A stretch of 64,000 nucleotides of DNA from PALSA-1004 sp041483135 (GCA_041483135.1 JBGPFE010000020.1:1-64000); one strand, 5' to 3'; positions 8,023 to 17,470 are shown, numbered from the stretch's first letter. Notes: a model not told the origin generated them from the letters alone. Translations and numbers: made by a program.

Positions 8023-8892
8023 TCAAGCCGCGCGGCGCGCGGCAATCAAATTACGCGCGATGAAAACCTTCACCATCTCATGGGCGCGGTCGGTTTGCGG
8101 TCCCGGTTTTGCGATCCACTCGTGCTCGCAGCCTTCGAACACGTGCAGCTGGCAATCGCCGCCCGCCGCCTTGTACGTCGCGGCGAATTTCTCCTGCACC
8201 GCCGGCAGCACGTTGTCGTCGAGCGCGCCTTGCATGATCAAGAGCGGCGGCAGCGTGACCGCCTCGCGGCGCGCGAGGATCTCCTGCGGATTGCCTTCGT
8301 GGATCGATTCCCACGGCACGAAGAACGTCTTGTTGTTCTTGATCATCGCGTCGCGCTTCATCTTTTCCGCCTGCTGGTAGCGCGCGTACGGATCGCTGAT
8401 CGGCGAGCGGGTCGCGACGTAGGCGACCGTCGCATCGACGTTGGGCGCAGCCGGCAACGGAATCGCGTTGTAGCGCGCATCGCGCGGGCGCATGCCGAGC
8501 AGCTCGGCGATCTGGCCGCCGGTCGAACTGCCCAGCACGCCGACGTTCGCCGCGTCGCCGTTCCACCCGGCCGCTTTCGATTTGAGCCAGCGCACGCCGT
8601 AGTTCGCGTCCTGGACCGACGCCGGGTACGGCGCTTCCGGCGCGAGCGTCATGTCGATGGCGGCAACGAGCACGCCGCTCGCCGCCACCGCGCGGTCCAT
8701 CGGCTCGTTCGCGAAGCGGTCTTTGCGGTTCCACGCGCCGCCATGCAGATCGAGCAGGACCGGAAACGGTCCCGCGCCCTGCGGCTGATAGATGCGGGCC
8801 ATCAGCAGCCGCCCGCCCGGCGTGCGCCGGAACTCCACTTCGCTCACCTTGAGCTCGAACTTAGCCGCGGGGTTGTAAGCTGTTTTCATCAT
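8023..8892 (-). CDS. Alpha/beta hydrolase (hormone-sensitive-lipase-like)
   Basis: The 289-residue enzyme has the oxyanion-hole motif LDLHGGAW (His50), the nucleophile motif GSSTGG (Ser123), an acidic residue in the late GALDDNVLP segment and a catalytic His in EGCEHEWI. These define the HSL/carboxylesterase type, cytosolic, on small esters or lactones. The start is placed at 8892, where GAGGACC precedes two consecutive ATG codons; the frame continues up to 8973 without family similarity. A paralogue lies at 29503-30372. It stands between a family A repeat and another hairpin repeat. Confidence 0.85.
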   Translation of the reverse strand: MMKTAYNPAAKFELKVSEVEFRRTPGGRLLMARIYQPQGAGPFPVLLDLHGGAWNRKDRFANEPMDRAVAASGVLVAAIDMTLAPEAPYPASVQDANYGVRWLKSKAAGWNGDAANVGVLGSSTGGQIAELLGMRPRDARYNAIPLPAAPNVDATVAYVATRSPISDPYARYQQAEKMKRDAMIKNNKTFFVPWESIHEGNPQEILARREAVTLPPLLIMQGALDDNVLPAVQEKFAATYKAAGGDCQLHVFEGCEHEWIAKPGPQTDRAHEMVKVFIARNLIAARRAA

Positions 8893-9087
8893 CGGTCCTC
8901 GCGCTGCATCATATTCCGCGGAAAGTCCCGGCGCCCGGTCGGATGCTTTTCCGTGCTGAACTCCCCGCGGCAAACTCTACGCCGAAATCGGCGACCCGGC
9001 CATCGGCGAGAGGATCGTCGTGAACAGCCCACGATTTTTTCGCTATTCGCCCTTCGCGCCTGATTCCTTGATCACCCTCGACCAGCC

Positions 9088-9155
9088 AATAGTGAACAGG
9101 GAACAGGAAATAGTAAAAGGCGTCTTGACCCATTCCCCATCCCCCATTCCTCGCT
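9088..9155. repeat. Word-repeat hairpin (GAACAGG / CCCCATTCCC type)
   Basis: AGTGAACAGGGAACAGGAAA is followed by CCATTCCCCATCCCCCATTC, an imperfect complementary pair made of iterated short words. It lies between the start of the alpha/beta hydrolase gene and the end of the Bug pseudogene. A similar element occurs near 47031-47112. Confidence 0.55.
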
Positions 9156-9176
9156 TTTGTTCCGTTTGACGTTGCT

Positions 9177-10423
9177 TCAATTCACCTTCACCGTTGATTG
9201 CTGCATCACTTTGCGCCATTTCCGCATTTCGGCGAGGACGTAATCCCGGCTGCCCGGCGGGCCGATGAACATGGGGTCGTAGCCGTACTCGGCCATCCGT
9301 GCCGCCAGGCCCGGCATCCGGGCCAGCTTCTCCATCGCGGCGATCAGGCGGTTCTGAACCGCACGCGGCATGGCGGCGGGACCCGCCAGAAAGCGAAAGC
9401 TGCCGGGATTGACGCTCGCGAGTCCGAGGCTTTCGAAGGTCGGGACGGCGGGCAGTGCAGGCGAGCGCTTGCTGCCGGTAATGGCCAGCGCTCTGAGAGT
9501 GCCGGCCTGGACGTGCGACGCGATACTGCCGGGCGTCGCATAAGTGATGTCGATGTGACCGCCCAGGAGGTCGGTGATGGCGGCCCCGGCGCCTTTGAAC
9601 GGCACATGCGTCACATTGATCCCGGCCGCCGCATTGAACATCTCGCCCGTGAGATGCCCTGCAGAGTTCGGTCCGGCCGAACCGTAGGTGAGCTTGCCGG
9701 GAATATTTTTCGCCAGTGCGATCAGCTCATTGAGGGTTCTGGCAGGCACGGCAGAGTGGACCACCAGGACCGTCGGAGAAGTGCCGACGATGTTGAGGAT
9801 CGCGAAGTCCTGTTCGCTGTTGTAAGGCAGCGATGGCGCGATGGCGGGGTTGATCGCGAAGGCGGTGTCCAGGAACCCGAGCGTATATCCGTCGGGAGCC
9901 GCGCTCGCCACTATTTGCGTGCCGATGCGCCGTCGGAGGGCGGAGCAGGGGCGCCCCTTCAGGGGATGCGACCCCGGAGACGGATGCTGTGCCCGCGGTT
10001 AATCCCACGGCGCGCATCCCGACTCGCGGACGTTCTCATCCCGCAAGCGGGGCGCATCGCAGGGCGGAAGAGGGTTCCCTTTGGGATCTGACCCCGGAGA
10101 TGAGCAAGGGGCCGGTATTAACGATACGCTAACGACCAGCTCCGCGGTCGCATCCCGCAAGCGGGTCCTTGCTCCACGCTCTGCAGGCCCCTGTTCACTG
10201 CTCGCGGGCGCCTGCCGGCGCCGCCGCGGTTGTCCACCACGACCTGTTGTCCGAGCACCTCTCCCAGCCGGGGCGCCACCAGCCTTGCCAGCAGATCGGT
10301 GCCGCCGCCGGCCGCAAAGGGCACGACCAGCCGTATCGATTTGGCCGGGTACTCCGCGCTTGCCGCGGGCGTCGCGCCGAGCGCCGTCAGAACGCCGAGC
10401 AGGCAGACCGCTATACGGTTCAT
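9177..10423 (-). pseudogene. Bug-family TTT substrate-binding protein gene, split by a 276-bp insertion
   Basis: The start at 10423 (GAGGAG upstream) gives a signal peptide and the Bug opening YPAKSIRLVVPFAAGGGTD up to DNRGGAG. The family sequence resumes at IGTQIVASAAPDGYTL near 9920 in another frame and runs to the stop at 9177. Removing 9932-10212 joins the two halves in frame as DNRGGAGRRIGTQIVAS and gives a normal 321-residue Bug protein. The bases GCGCC flank the insert on both sides (9927-9931 and 10208-10212). As it stands no full receptor can be made. It is the last gene of a minus-strand set after CoA transferase and CitE-like lyase. Confidence 0.85.
9932..10207. mobile_element. 276-bp non-coding insertion with two related sub-units and a GCGCC target duplication
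   Basis: The insert has no plausible gene. It contains two related units about 114-124 bases apart: AGGGCGGAGCAGGGG at 9937 and AGGGCGGAAGAGGG at 10061, each followed by GATGCGACCCCGGAGA or GATCTGACCCCGGAGA, then CATCCCGCAAGCGGG (10037-10051 and 10151-10165), itself a small hairpin. This architecture resembles REP/BIME-type or MITE-type elements. The ends show only weak inverted similarity. The unit core matches GGGTC-type tags found elsewhere in the window. Confidence 0.75.
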
Positions 10424-10548
10424 GGCACGAATCTCCTCGTCTGAGACCACCTGCTGTACCTGGCGCTTTATCAAGAGCACGCTGCAAAATATCCGCAGCG
10501 CGGTTGCCTGCGCTACGGTTGCGCGTCCATCTGAATCGCGCAGGATTT

Positions 10549-11445
10549 TTATTTGGCCGGTTTGTCGCGGCCGGCAATGGTGGCGACGAGCGCGAGGATA
10601 TTGCTTGCAGTCTTCGCCATCGCCACGTCAACGAGCTTGCCATCCACCGTAGTGCTGGCGGTACCCCGCGCGAGGGCCTCGTCAAATGCCTTCAAAACAC
10701 GGGTGGAGTAATCGATCTCGGCCGCGGTCGGCGTATAGATCTCGTTGGCCGCCTCGATTTGAGAGGGATGGATCACGGTTCGCCCGCGGTACCCCAGCCT
10801 TCTCGACAGCGTCGTATCCCGCTTGAATCCCGCGCGATCCCTGATGTTCGAGTACACGCCGTCCAGCGGGTATTTGATAGCGGCAGCCCGTGCCGACACA
10901 AAAGTGAGTTGCCGCACCAGCATCATCTCCGGGCCTTCGCTCGACCAGATGGCGCCGAGGGAAACGTTCATGTCGCCGTCCTCGCCGCCGCCGTAAATCA
11001 CGGACTCGATGCGTTTTGCCGCCGTGACGATCTGGTAAGAAAACAAGGCGCCTGCGGCGCTCTCGACCATCACGATGATCGGCGTGCTGCCGGGGGCGAG
11101 CCCCTTGCGAACCTCCAGGCTCGTCAGCATTCGATCGACGGCGGCCACATCGCCGGCGCTGTCCTGTTTCGGGACGACGAACCCGGCAAGCCCGGGCGTG
11201 CCGACGAATTCGGCGAGATCTTCATGCAGATACCCGCTCGGCAGCGAGTTGACGCGGATCCAGCTCTTGTCCGCGGGGAGCTTCGCTATGTACTCTTTCG
11301 CCATCGTCCGGGCGTTCGCTTTCTCGGCAACCGGAATCGTGTCCTCGAGGTCGAAAATGAAGCCATCCGCAGGCAAAGAGCCGAGCTTATCCAGCATCCG
11401 CCGCTGATTGGCCGGCACGAATAACAAGCTTCGCCACAAGCGCAT
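10549..11445 (-). CDS. CitE-like CoA-ester lyase (HpcH/HpaI aldolase superfamily)
   Basis: The 298-residue protein opens LWRSLLFVPANQRRMLDKL, typical of CitE-like proteins. The Mg and substrate residues are visible: Arg64 in WIRVN, Glu128 in IVMVESAAG and Asp156/Asp158 in YGGGEDGDMN. These TIM-barrel enzymes cleave or hydrolyse malyl-CoA, citramalyl-CoA or similar beta-hydroxyacyl-CoA compounds. The CoA transferase gene ends 38 bases upstream and the broken Bug gene follows, so the three look like one operon for uptake, CoA activation and cleavage of a dicarboxylic or hydroxy acid. Confidence 0.87.
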   Translation of the reverse strand: MRLWRSLLFVPANQRRMLDKLGSLPADGFIFDLEDTIPVAEKANARTMAKEYIAKLPADKSWIRVNSLPSGYLHEDLAEFVGTPGLAGFVVPKQDSAGDVAAVDRMLTSLEVRKGLAPGSTPIIVMVESAAGALFSYQIVTAAKRIESVIYGGGEDGDMNVSLGAIWSSEGPEMMLVRQLTFVSARAAAIKYPLDGVYSNIRDRAGFKRDTTLSRRLGYRGRTVIHPSQIEAANEIYTPTAAEIDYSTRVLKAFDEALARGTASTTVDGKLVDVAMAKTASNILALVATIAGRDKPAK

Positions 11446-11483
11446 GAACTATTCTCCCGTAAAGTTGGCCGCAACAAACTGGA

Positions 11484-12695
11484 CTATAAGCCTGCCGGAT
11501 TCCCCAGCAACACAACGCCTGCCCTGGAAAAACCGGCAATCTGGACATCGCTGTATCCCAGTTCGCGCAGAATTTCCGCCGAATGCTCGCCCAACATCGG
11601 CGCCGGCCTGCGGACGCTGGGACTGTCCTGATCGAACAAGACCGGGTTGCGCACGGTGGGGGTGGGTCCCATGCGCGGATGCTTGACCTCGCCTATGACG
11701 TTCCGCGCGCGGATGTGCGGGTTGTCGAAGACTTCCTGGAAATTATTGACGCGCGAACAAGGAATGCCGGCTTCCACCAGCAGGGCCTCCAGGTCAGCAG
11801 CGCTTCTCGCGCGTATTGCCGGTGTAACGACGCCCAGCAGGCCGGTCTCGTTCTGCTTCCTGAGAACATAGGTCGCGAAGCGGGCGTCGCTGATATGGCT
11901 TTCGAGGCCGAGCACTGTCATGAACCGCCTGAACAACTCATCGTTCGGCGTGCCGATCGCCAGGTAATGCCCATCCTGCGTTTCGAACAGCTGGTACGGT
12001 GCATTCAGGCGATGCTGGTGCCCCAGCCGTTCCGGCACCATCCCCGTCGCGAGATAGCCGGCCGTCTCCCACGCCGCCGCCGCAATCGAGGACTCCACGA
12101 GCGAGACATCCGCGATCCGCCCGCCTTTGCCTCGCAGCACGCTGATCAGTCCCGACAGCGTCGCGTAAGTTGCAAACAGCGCTCCGAAAATGTCCGCGCT
12201 CTGAATCCCGGTGCGCATCGGCATTTCACCGGCGATGCCGGTGACCGATAACGCGCCGGAAAAGGCCTCGATGATCAAGTTGACGCCGGCGCGCCGCCGA
12301 TACGGCCCCGTCTGGCCGAATCCGGAGGCCGATACGTAGACGATCTTCGGGTTTGCCGCGCGCACCTGCTCGGGGCCAAGACCGATCGCTTCCAGCGCAC
12401 CCGGCCGGTTGTTTTCGAGGAACACATCGCTTTTTTCGACCAGGGCAAGCGCAATGTCACGCGCCGGTCGTTGCTTCAGATCCAGGACCAGGCTGCGCTT
12501 GTTGCGATTCAACGCGGCGAAGCTTGCGCTTTCGCCATTGACCAGCGGGGGCATGGCCCGGGTCTGATCGCCTTGCGCCGGGCGCTCGATCTTGATCACG
12601 TCCGCTCCCATGTCACCCAGGAGCATGCCGCAAAACGGGCCGGCAATGAAATTGCCGAGCTCGAGGACCCTGATGCCTTCAAGTGGCTGCGACAC
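11484..12695 (-). CDS. Class III (CaiB/BaiF) CoA transferase
   Basis: The 403-residue length and the opening LEGIRVLELGNFIAGPFCG are typical for family III CoA transferases. Asp168 in QSADIFGALFA corresponds to the catalytic aspartate that carries the acyl anhydride. Other conserved blocks include GADVIKIERP and YVSASGFGQTGPY. It moves CoA between organic acids in the cytosol; the pair cannot be named from sequence. It is first in the minus-strand set with CitE-like lyase and Bug receptor. Confidence 0.9.
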   Translation of the reverse strand: MSQPLEGIRVLELGNFIAGPFCGMLLGDMGADVIKIERPAQGDQTRAMPPLVNGESASFAALNRNKRSLVLDLKQRPARDIALALVEKSDVFLENNRPGALEAIGLGPEQVRAANPKIVYVSASGFGQTGPYRRRAGVNLIIEAFSGALSVTGIAGEMPMRTGIQSADIFGALFATYATLSGLISVLRGKGGRIADVSLVESSIAAAAWETAGYLATGMVPERLGHQHRLNAPYQLFETQDGHYLAIGTPNDELFRRFMTVLGLESHISDARFATYVLRKQNETGLLGVVTPAIRARSAADLEALLVEAGIPCSRVNNFQEVFDNPHIRARNVIGEVKHPRMGPTPTVRNPVLFDQDSPSVRRPAPMLGEHSAEILRELGYSDVQIAGFSRAGVVLLGNPAGL

Positions 12696-12762
12696 CGCGT
12701 TGACACTCCTGACTGTTATTTTCCCGATTGCGACTATCCATTAACCCAAAAAACGCAGCAGC

Positions 12763-12891
12763 GGCCACAGAGGACACAGAGGACATGATGGTTCGGGGCA
12801 TTACGGTCTTACGCGCACTCACCCGTCGGGTTATGCGCGCAGGATAAACAACCCAACGATTTTTCTCTGTGATCTCTGTGACCTCTGTGGC
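12763..12891. repeat. Inverted word-repeat (CACAGAGGACACAGAGG type)
   Basis: GGCCACAGAGGACACAGAGG at 12763 pairs with CTCTGTGATCTCTGTGACC and CTCTGTGGC at 12864-12891, with about 80 bases between. The arms iterate the word (C)ACAGAGG. It fills the 234-base gap upstream of the CoA transferase gene and downstream of nothing on that strand except the next Bug start. Confidence 0.65.
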
Positions 12892-12929
12892 TGACTGCTT
12901 TTTCCAGGATTAACGCAAAGCAGGCCGCA

Positions 12930-13910
12930 TCACTCCGGCGTGAGACCGATCCTGGCGGCAAGACGCCGGTTCGCCTCGATTTCGGCGACAATCGTCTTCG
13001 CAAACTCCGCGGCCGTGGAACTCGCGGGGGCGAAACCCTGGTCCGCAAAGGCGCGCTTCATTTCGGGATCCTCCATGGCCTTCGCCATTTCGTTGCGGAT
13101 ACGGTTCACGTATTGGTTCGGCGTGCCGGCCGGAAACCAGAAGCCGTACCAGGGCACGAACACATACCCTTTGACACCTGCCTCAGCGACCGTGGGCACA
13201 TCGGGGAGCTCGCTCCAGCGGCTGGACGCGGTAATGGCGAGCGCTCTCAGCTTGCCCGCTTTGACTTGGGGCAGGAGCACCGTCGGCGGGCCGAAGCAAG
13301 TGTCTATTCTCCCCCCCAGAAGATCGGTGATGGCTTGCCCTACCCCCTTGTAAGGAACATGGGTGATTTGCGTCCCGGCCATGACATTGAAGATCTCGGG
13401 TGCGAAATGCATGACGTTACCGACCCCGCCGGATCCATACGTGAGTTTACCGGGCTGGGCCTTCGCGACGGCAATCAGCTCCTGGATCGTGCGGGCAGGC
13501 ACGCTGGGATGCACGACTACGAGAAAGCCGACGCTGTTGACCAGTAACGAGATGGGGGCGAAATCCTTGACCGGGTCATAAGGCAGGCTCTTGGTAATCA
13601 CCGGCAGGCTGGCGTGACTCGATGAGGTGTGCAGCATCGTGTAGCCATCCGGTGCCGCTTTCGCCACCAGATCGGTGCCGAGGGCTCCGCCCGCCCCGGG
13701 CCGGTTGTCGATCACCAGGGTGGTCACGCTCTGCATTTTCCGCCCCACCATCCGCGCGATGAAATCCATCGGCCCGCCGGCGGCATAGGGCACCACCACA
13801 CGGATAGGCTTCGACGGGTAGTCGCGTTGAACGGGTTGCTGGTCAGCCGCGAAAACCGGCCATGCCGCGAAAAGCGCTGCAAACCCAAGCGTCGTTCTGG
13901 ATAAAAACAT
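12930..13910 (-). CDS. Bug-family TTT substrate-binding protein
   Basis: The 326-residue protein has a signal peptide ending near VFAAD and the Bug hallmarks YPSKPIRVVVPYAAGG, DNRPGAGGALGTDLVAKAAP-DGYT, LPYDPVKDFAPI, HVPYKGVGQAITDLLGG and PAGTP. Bug proteins are periplasmic two-domain receptors for carboxylates and related compounds, normally served by TctAB-type membrane proteins. None is near. The ligand is not predictable; the usual Asp in the GGxxD loop is present as PMD. A GGAGGAGAC ribosome-binding site precedes the ATG. Confidence 0.9.
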   Translation of the reverse strand: MFLSRTTLGFAALFAAWPVFAADQQPVQRDYPSKPIRVVVPYAAGGPMDFIARMVGRKMQSVTTLVIDNRPGAGGALGTDLVAKAAPDGYTMLHTSSSHASLPVITKSLPYDPVKDFAPISLLVNSVGFLVVVHPSVPARTIQELIAVAKAQPGKLTYGSGGVGNVMHFAPEIFNVMAGTQITHVPYKGVGQAITDLLGGRIDTCFGPPTVLLPQVKAGKLRALAITASSRWSELPDVPTVAEAGVKGYVFVPWYGFWFPAGTPNQYVNRIRNEMAKAMEDPEMKRAFADQGFAPASSTAAEFAKTIVAEIEANRRLAARIGLTPE

Positions 13911-14120
13911 GTCTCCTCCTGGTATTCAAGGGGCTTCCGGATTCGGGCAATTTTCTTTTTAAGCAACTTCCGCGGGGCAGTATAGGGGAATCGGGGCCAG
14001 GCTTGGCGAAATGCATAAAGGCACCATGATCCGGGGGACGCCGGGCGCAAGACGAGAGGCGAGGCTCGGATCGGGCCCGGATGAATTTTTCGAATAATCG
14101 GAGACAGACCACGGTTTCTT

Positions 14121-14200
14121 GGTTTGGTCATTGAGCGATTGGCTAATTCAGCGATTGAGTAACAAAATCGCTTGGCCCCTCGCTTCGGTCTCTCCGCCTT
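14121..14200. repeat. Intergenic word-repeat hairpin, family A copy 5
   Basis: GGTTTGGTCATTGAGCGATT and GCGATTGAGTAACAAAATCG are followed by CTTGGCCCCTCGCTTCGG. It is preceded by the tag GACAGACCACGGTTTC and followed at 14219-14237 by AAAAGGGTCTGACCCCAAG, a palindromic tag. Together these occupy the 340-base gap 13911-14251, which holds no gene I can support. Confidence 0.65.
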
Positions 14201-14251
14201 TGTTCCGCTTGAAGAATGAAAAGGGTCTGACCCCAAGCAATCACCCTGCCG

Positions 14252-15247
14252 TCATTCGCCAAACTGCAATTCCGCCCACTCTCGCCACCGGTCGCCTTTC
14301 TTCGCGTTGATGCTCATGCGGTTGGGAAGCTGGGTCTTGATCGAGGCGGGCTTCATCTTCGCGACTCTTTCGAGCACTCTGCGGTACTCGTCGTCCGACA
14401 GAACCCTCGCCCTGCCGCCCGCGTGGGCGAGCCTTTCCATCTGAATGATCTCTTCGACCTCCGCCGGCGCCAGTATCGAACCGACCGCCTCGCCCCAGCT
14501 TGCTCTCGGCTTGGCGGCTGCCTGGGCGAATTCGTCGGTCGACGAGACCATTTTTGCAATCGTCAGGTGCTCGTAACGCATGGCCCAGGCCAACGCGTCC
14601 TCTCCAATATCGTTTTTGACGGTGCGGTCGGCGCCGGCCACGAGCAGCAGAGCGGCGATCTTCTGCTTGCCTTCATGCGCGGCCATCATCAGCACGGTCG
14701 AGCCGTTCGTCGAACGCGCGTTGATGTCCGCCCCTTGCTGCATCAGGAATTTCGCGATCTCGTCGTGCCCCGCAAAAGCCGCGTAATGCAAGGCGCTCCA
14801 TTCATTGCCGTCCCGGTTTATCCGCGCGCCATGCTCGAGCAGCCAGGCGGCCGCTGTGCGCTGCCCCTTCCATGCGGCGAGCATGAGCGCTTGTTCCTTG
14901 AAAGCATTGGTGCGATTCACGTCGGCGCCGTGTTTCACGAGCAGCTCCATCATGGCGATATCTCCGCTCCAGGCGGCGATCATCAAGCCGGTGCCCACAC
15001 GGTCGCCTTCGAAATTCGGATCCAGCCCGGCGTCGAGCCATTTACCGACCGTTGCGATGTCTCCCTGCTCGACCCTGACACCGAACGTGATCGCATCCGG
15101 CAGCGCGCGTGCGGCCGCGGCCGGCAGCGCGGGCGCGTCCGCAGCCGCAGCCGGCGGCAGGCTCAAGGCCCGCGCGGTCAGCACGATGAGCGCGACCAGT
15201 ATCAGCTGTGACAGTCGGCGCGCTTGTTTCGACGGGAGTTCGGGCAT
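14252..15247 (-). CDS. Exported ankyrin-repeat protein
   Basis: The 331-residue protein starts with a signal sequence or anchor (RRLSQLILVALIVLTARALSLPPAAAA). About five ankyrin repeats follow at roughly 50-215, recognisable by GLMIAAWSGDIAMMELLVKH-, ALMLAAWKGQRTAAAWLLEH-, ALHYAAFAGHDEIAKFLMQQ- and VLMMAAHEGKQKIAALLL-type units. The C-terminal 100 residues have no recognisable domain. Ankyrin repeats mediate protein binding; the partner is unknown. The ATG at 15247 (GAGG upstream) is preferred to 15271. Confidence 0.85.
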   Translation of the reverse strand: MPELPSKQARRLSQLILVALIVLTARALSLPPAAAADAPALPAAAARALPDAITFGVRVEQGDIATVGKWLDAGLDPNFEGDRVGTGLMIAAWSGDIAMMELLVKHGADVNRTNAFKEQALMLAAWKGQRTAAAWLLEHGARINRDGNEWSALHYAAFAGHDEIAKFLMQQGADINARSTNGSTVLMMAAHEGKQKIAALLLVAGADRTVKNDIGEDALAWAMRYEHLTIAKMVSSTDEFAQAAAKPRASWGEAVGSILAPAEVEEIIQMERLAHAGGRARVLSDDEYRRVLERVAKMKPASIKTQLPNRMSINAKKGDRWREWAELQFGE

Positions 15248-15381
15248 CGTAAGTCCTCGGCTTCTGCGCATCCGGTCTTGCCAGGCCTCGTTCGACAGCC
15301 TATTCTGCGATTGCCTGGCTGCCGTGATTTATGTAACAAATTGAGCCGGTTGTCAAAGGATGAGCTGAGCGCTCCGCTTTC

Positions 15382-15900
15382 ATGCGTATCGAAATCTGCG
15401 TTGCGTTGCTTGCCAGCACCGCTTTGCACGCGAGCCTGCTTGTTCTGTCACCGGCTTCCGTCGCCTCGCGCGCCTCCGCCGGGCCGGCGTCCGCTGCTCC
15501 CCGCGTCCTCACTGCCCGCCTCAAAAACACGCTCGCGACCGGCAAGTCAGCGCGCCCGGAGCGGTCGAAATCCGCGCACGCGGCGCGATCCCTTGCCGCG
15601 CAACCCGCATCGATGGTGATCGGGCGTCCGGCCCCGTCTGCGAACGGCATCAAACGAAATCCGCGGGTCGATAATCCTCTGCGCTTCTACCCGCCGGAGG
15701 CCATTGCCAGGGGCCTCGAAGGCGAGGCGATCCTCATGCTGCGCTTTGGCGTCGATGGCGCGTTGATCGATGCTCAGATAGCTAAGAGCAGTGGCCACGT
15801 GATTCTCGACGAGGCCGCGTTGCGGGCGATACGCGCGACGCCGCGCTTTGCCTCGGGACCACGTGAAATGCTGTTTCCAGTGACGTTCGCCCTGCATTGA
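15382..15900 (+). CDS. Short TonB-like energy transducer protein
   Basis: The 172-residue protein has an N-terminal hydrophobic segment (ICVALLASTALHASLLVLSP), a Ser/Ala/Arg-rich linker, and a C-terminal TonB-type domain (about 95-172) with RFYPPEAIARGLEGEAILML, VDGALIDAQIAKSSGH and LDEAALRAIRATPRFASGP. TonB C-domains pass energy to outer-membrane receptors. The linker is short and not proline-rich, and no ExbB/ExbD genes are near, so a different envelope role is possible. It is divergent from the ankyrin gene. Confidence 0.8.
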   Translation: MRIEICVALLASTALHASLLVLSPASVASRASAGPASAAPRVLTARLKNTLATGKSARPERSKSAHAARSLAAQPASMVIGRPAPSANGIKRNPRVDNPLRFYPPEAIARGLEGEAILMLRFGVDGALIDAQIAKSSGHVILDEAALRAIRATPRFASGPREMLFPVTFALH

Positions 15901-16051
15901 GTAATGATGCAGTAGCGGGGACACTTCGCTTTCGTATAGAGTTGTAAACTGTCACTGACGATTCCGTGCGCTGCCCGCGTCGACGCGGCGCGTGCACGGC
16001 GTCTGTTTGCAGAATCTTTTGCACCACGCAGGTTTGCCGAGGAGAAAAATC

Positions 16052-17023
16052 ATGAAAAAGCTGATGCTTTATGCACTTGCGCTGTTAGCGGGAGCCTGCG
16101 GTTACGCCGGCGCGGCCGCTGCTCAGACGTATCCGGCCAAACCGATCCGCGTCATCATTCCGTTTCCGCCCGGTGAAGCGGCCGACATCATAGCCCGGCT
16201 CTTGAGCCCGGTCATGGCAGAGCACATGGGACAGCAGATCGTCGTCGACAACCGCGCCGGCGCGAGCGGCCAGATCGGGCTCGAGTTGCTCAAGAACGCC
16301 ACGCCGGACGGCTACACGATCGGCGTGGGGCAAGGCGGCAACCTCGTCGTTGCGCCCCATACCTACAAGAAGCTGCCGTACGACCCGCTCAAGGATTTTG
16401 CGGCCGTCGCGCTCAACGCGACGAACTATCTGGCCGTGGTGGCCAATCCCAATGCGCCGTTCAAGAACGCCGCCGAAATGATCGCGTGGGCCAAAGCGAA
16501 TCCGGGAAAACTCACGCTCGCAACCAACGGCGAAGGCGGCTATCCGCACCTCGCGTTCGAGCTGCTGGCCTCGATGGCGGGTTTCAAGTTCCTGCATGTC
16601 CCGTACAAGGGGGCGACGCAAGTCGTGACCGATGTGATCTCGGGCCAGGTGCAGGCGGGGATCGGCTCCTACACGAGCATGTCGCCGCTCGTGCAACTCG
16701 GCCGCATGCGGATGATCGGGGTGACCAATAATGTGCGCGTGCCCGACAAACCCGATCTGCCGGTCCTGGCGAACCTGGTTCCCGGCTACGACATGCGCGG
16801 ATGGTTCGGCTACATCGCGCCGGCCGGAACGCCGCGCGCCATCGTCCGGCGCCTCAACGAGGAAGTCAACCGGGCGATGCATCAACCGGACGTGAACGCC
16901 AAGTTGGTCCAGGCCGGGCTGTACGTCGCCAACGAGTCGCCGGAATTCTACGCCAAGTTCATCCAGACCGAATTCGCCAAGTACGGCAAGATCGCGCGCG
17001 ACATCGGCTTCAAGCCGCAGTAA
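16052..17023 (+). CDS. Bug-family TTT substrate-binding protein
   Basis: The 323-residue product starts at an ATG preceded by GAGGAG. It has a signal peptide (ALALLAGACGYAGAAAAQ) with a Cys that could serve as a lipobox, then YPAKPIRVIIPFPPGEAAD, DNRAGASGQIGLELLKNATP, LPYDPLKDFAAV and HVPYKGATQVVTDVISGQ. The ligand-loop reads GEAAD instead of the usual GGxxD. A cupin gene follows after 62 bases and is probably co-transcribed. Confidence 0.9.
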   Translation: MKKLMLYALALLAGACGYAGAAAAQTYPAKPIRVIIPFPPGEAADIIARLLSPVMAEHMGQQIVVDNRAGASGQIGLELLKNATPDGYTIGVGQGGNLVVAPHTYKKLPYDPLKDFAAVALNATNYLAVVANPNAPFKNAAEMIAWAKANPGKLTLATNGEGGYPHLAFELLASMAGFKFLHVPYKGATQVVTDVISGQVQAGIGSYTSMSPLVQLGRMRMIGVTNNVRVPDKPDLPVLANLVPGYDMRGWFGYIAPAGTPRAIVRRLNEEVNRAMHQPDVNAKLVQAGLYVANESPEFYAKFIQTEFAKYGKIARDIGFKPQ

Positions 17024-17085
17024 GCCGCTGCGGCAACGGCAGCGGAAAAAACGCACGTTTCTCGGACCAGGGCAAGGAGACCGCG

Positions 17086-17424
17086 ATGGAAGCGCTGAAG
17101 GACGCAACGCATTTATATGAAGTCGAGCGGCGCGCGCGTCACGCCGAGCGGCCCGGCTTCCGAATCGGCGAGATACAGATTTCGCCGAGCCAGCAAGTGC
17201 CCTGGCATTATCACAGCAATGTGCAGGACACGTTCTACGTGCTCGCGGGAAAAATCCGCATCTTCCTGCGCGACCCGAAAGAGGAAGTGCGCCTCGCGCC
17301 CGGCGAGACGTACGCGGTGCCGCCGAAACGCCCGCACCTGGTCGTCAATGGCGGCGACACCTCCGCGACTTTCCTCGTCCTGCAGGGCATCGGCGAGTAC
17401 GATTTCATCCCGCTCACGAAATAA
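17086..17424 (+). CDS. Small cupin-domain protein
   Basis: The 112-residue protein is a single cupin barrel. The metal-binding motif 1 is VPWHYHSNVQDTFYVLAG (two His plus a Gln/Asp position and a Gly), and motif 2 lies around PPKRPHLVVNGG. Start chosen at 17086 with AAGGAGA upstream; the same frame is open further back through the Bug gene. Single-cupin proteins serve as isomerases, dioxygenases or sensors; the substrate may be the compound bound by the Bug protein upstream, which is inference from adjacency. Confidence 0.83.
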   Translation: MEALKDATHLYEVERRARHAERPGFRIGEIQISPSQQVPWHYHSNVQDTFYVLAGKIRIFLRDPKEEVRLAPGETYAVPPKRPHLVVNGGDTSATFLVLQGIGEYDFIPLTK

Positions 17425-17470
17425 ACGGGGCCGGACAGCATCGATTCGTGACGGGGCAGCGTCAGCCCGG

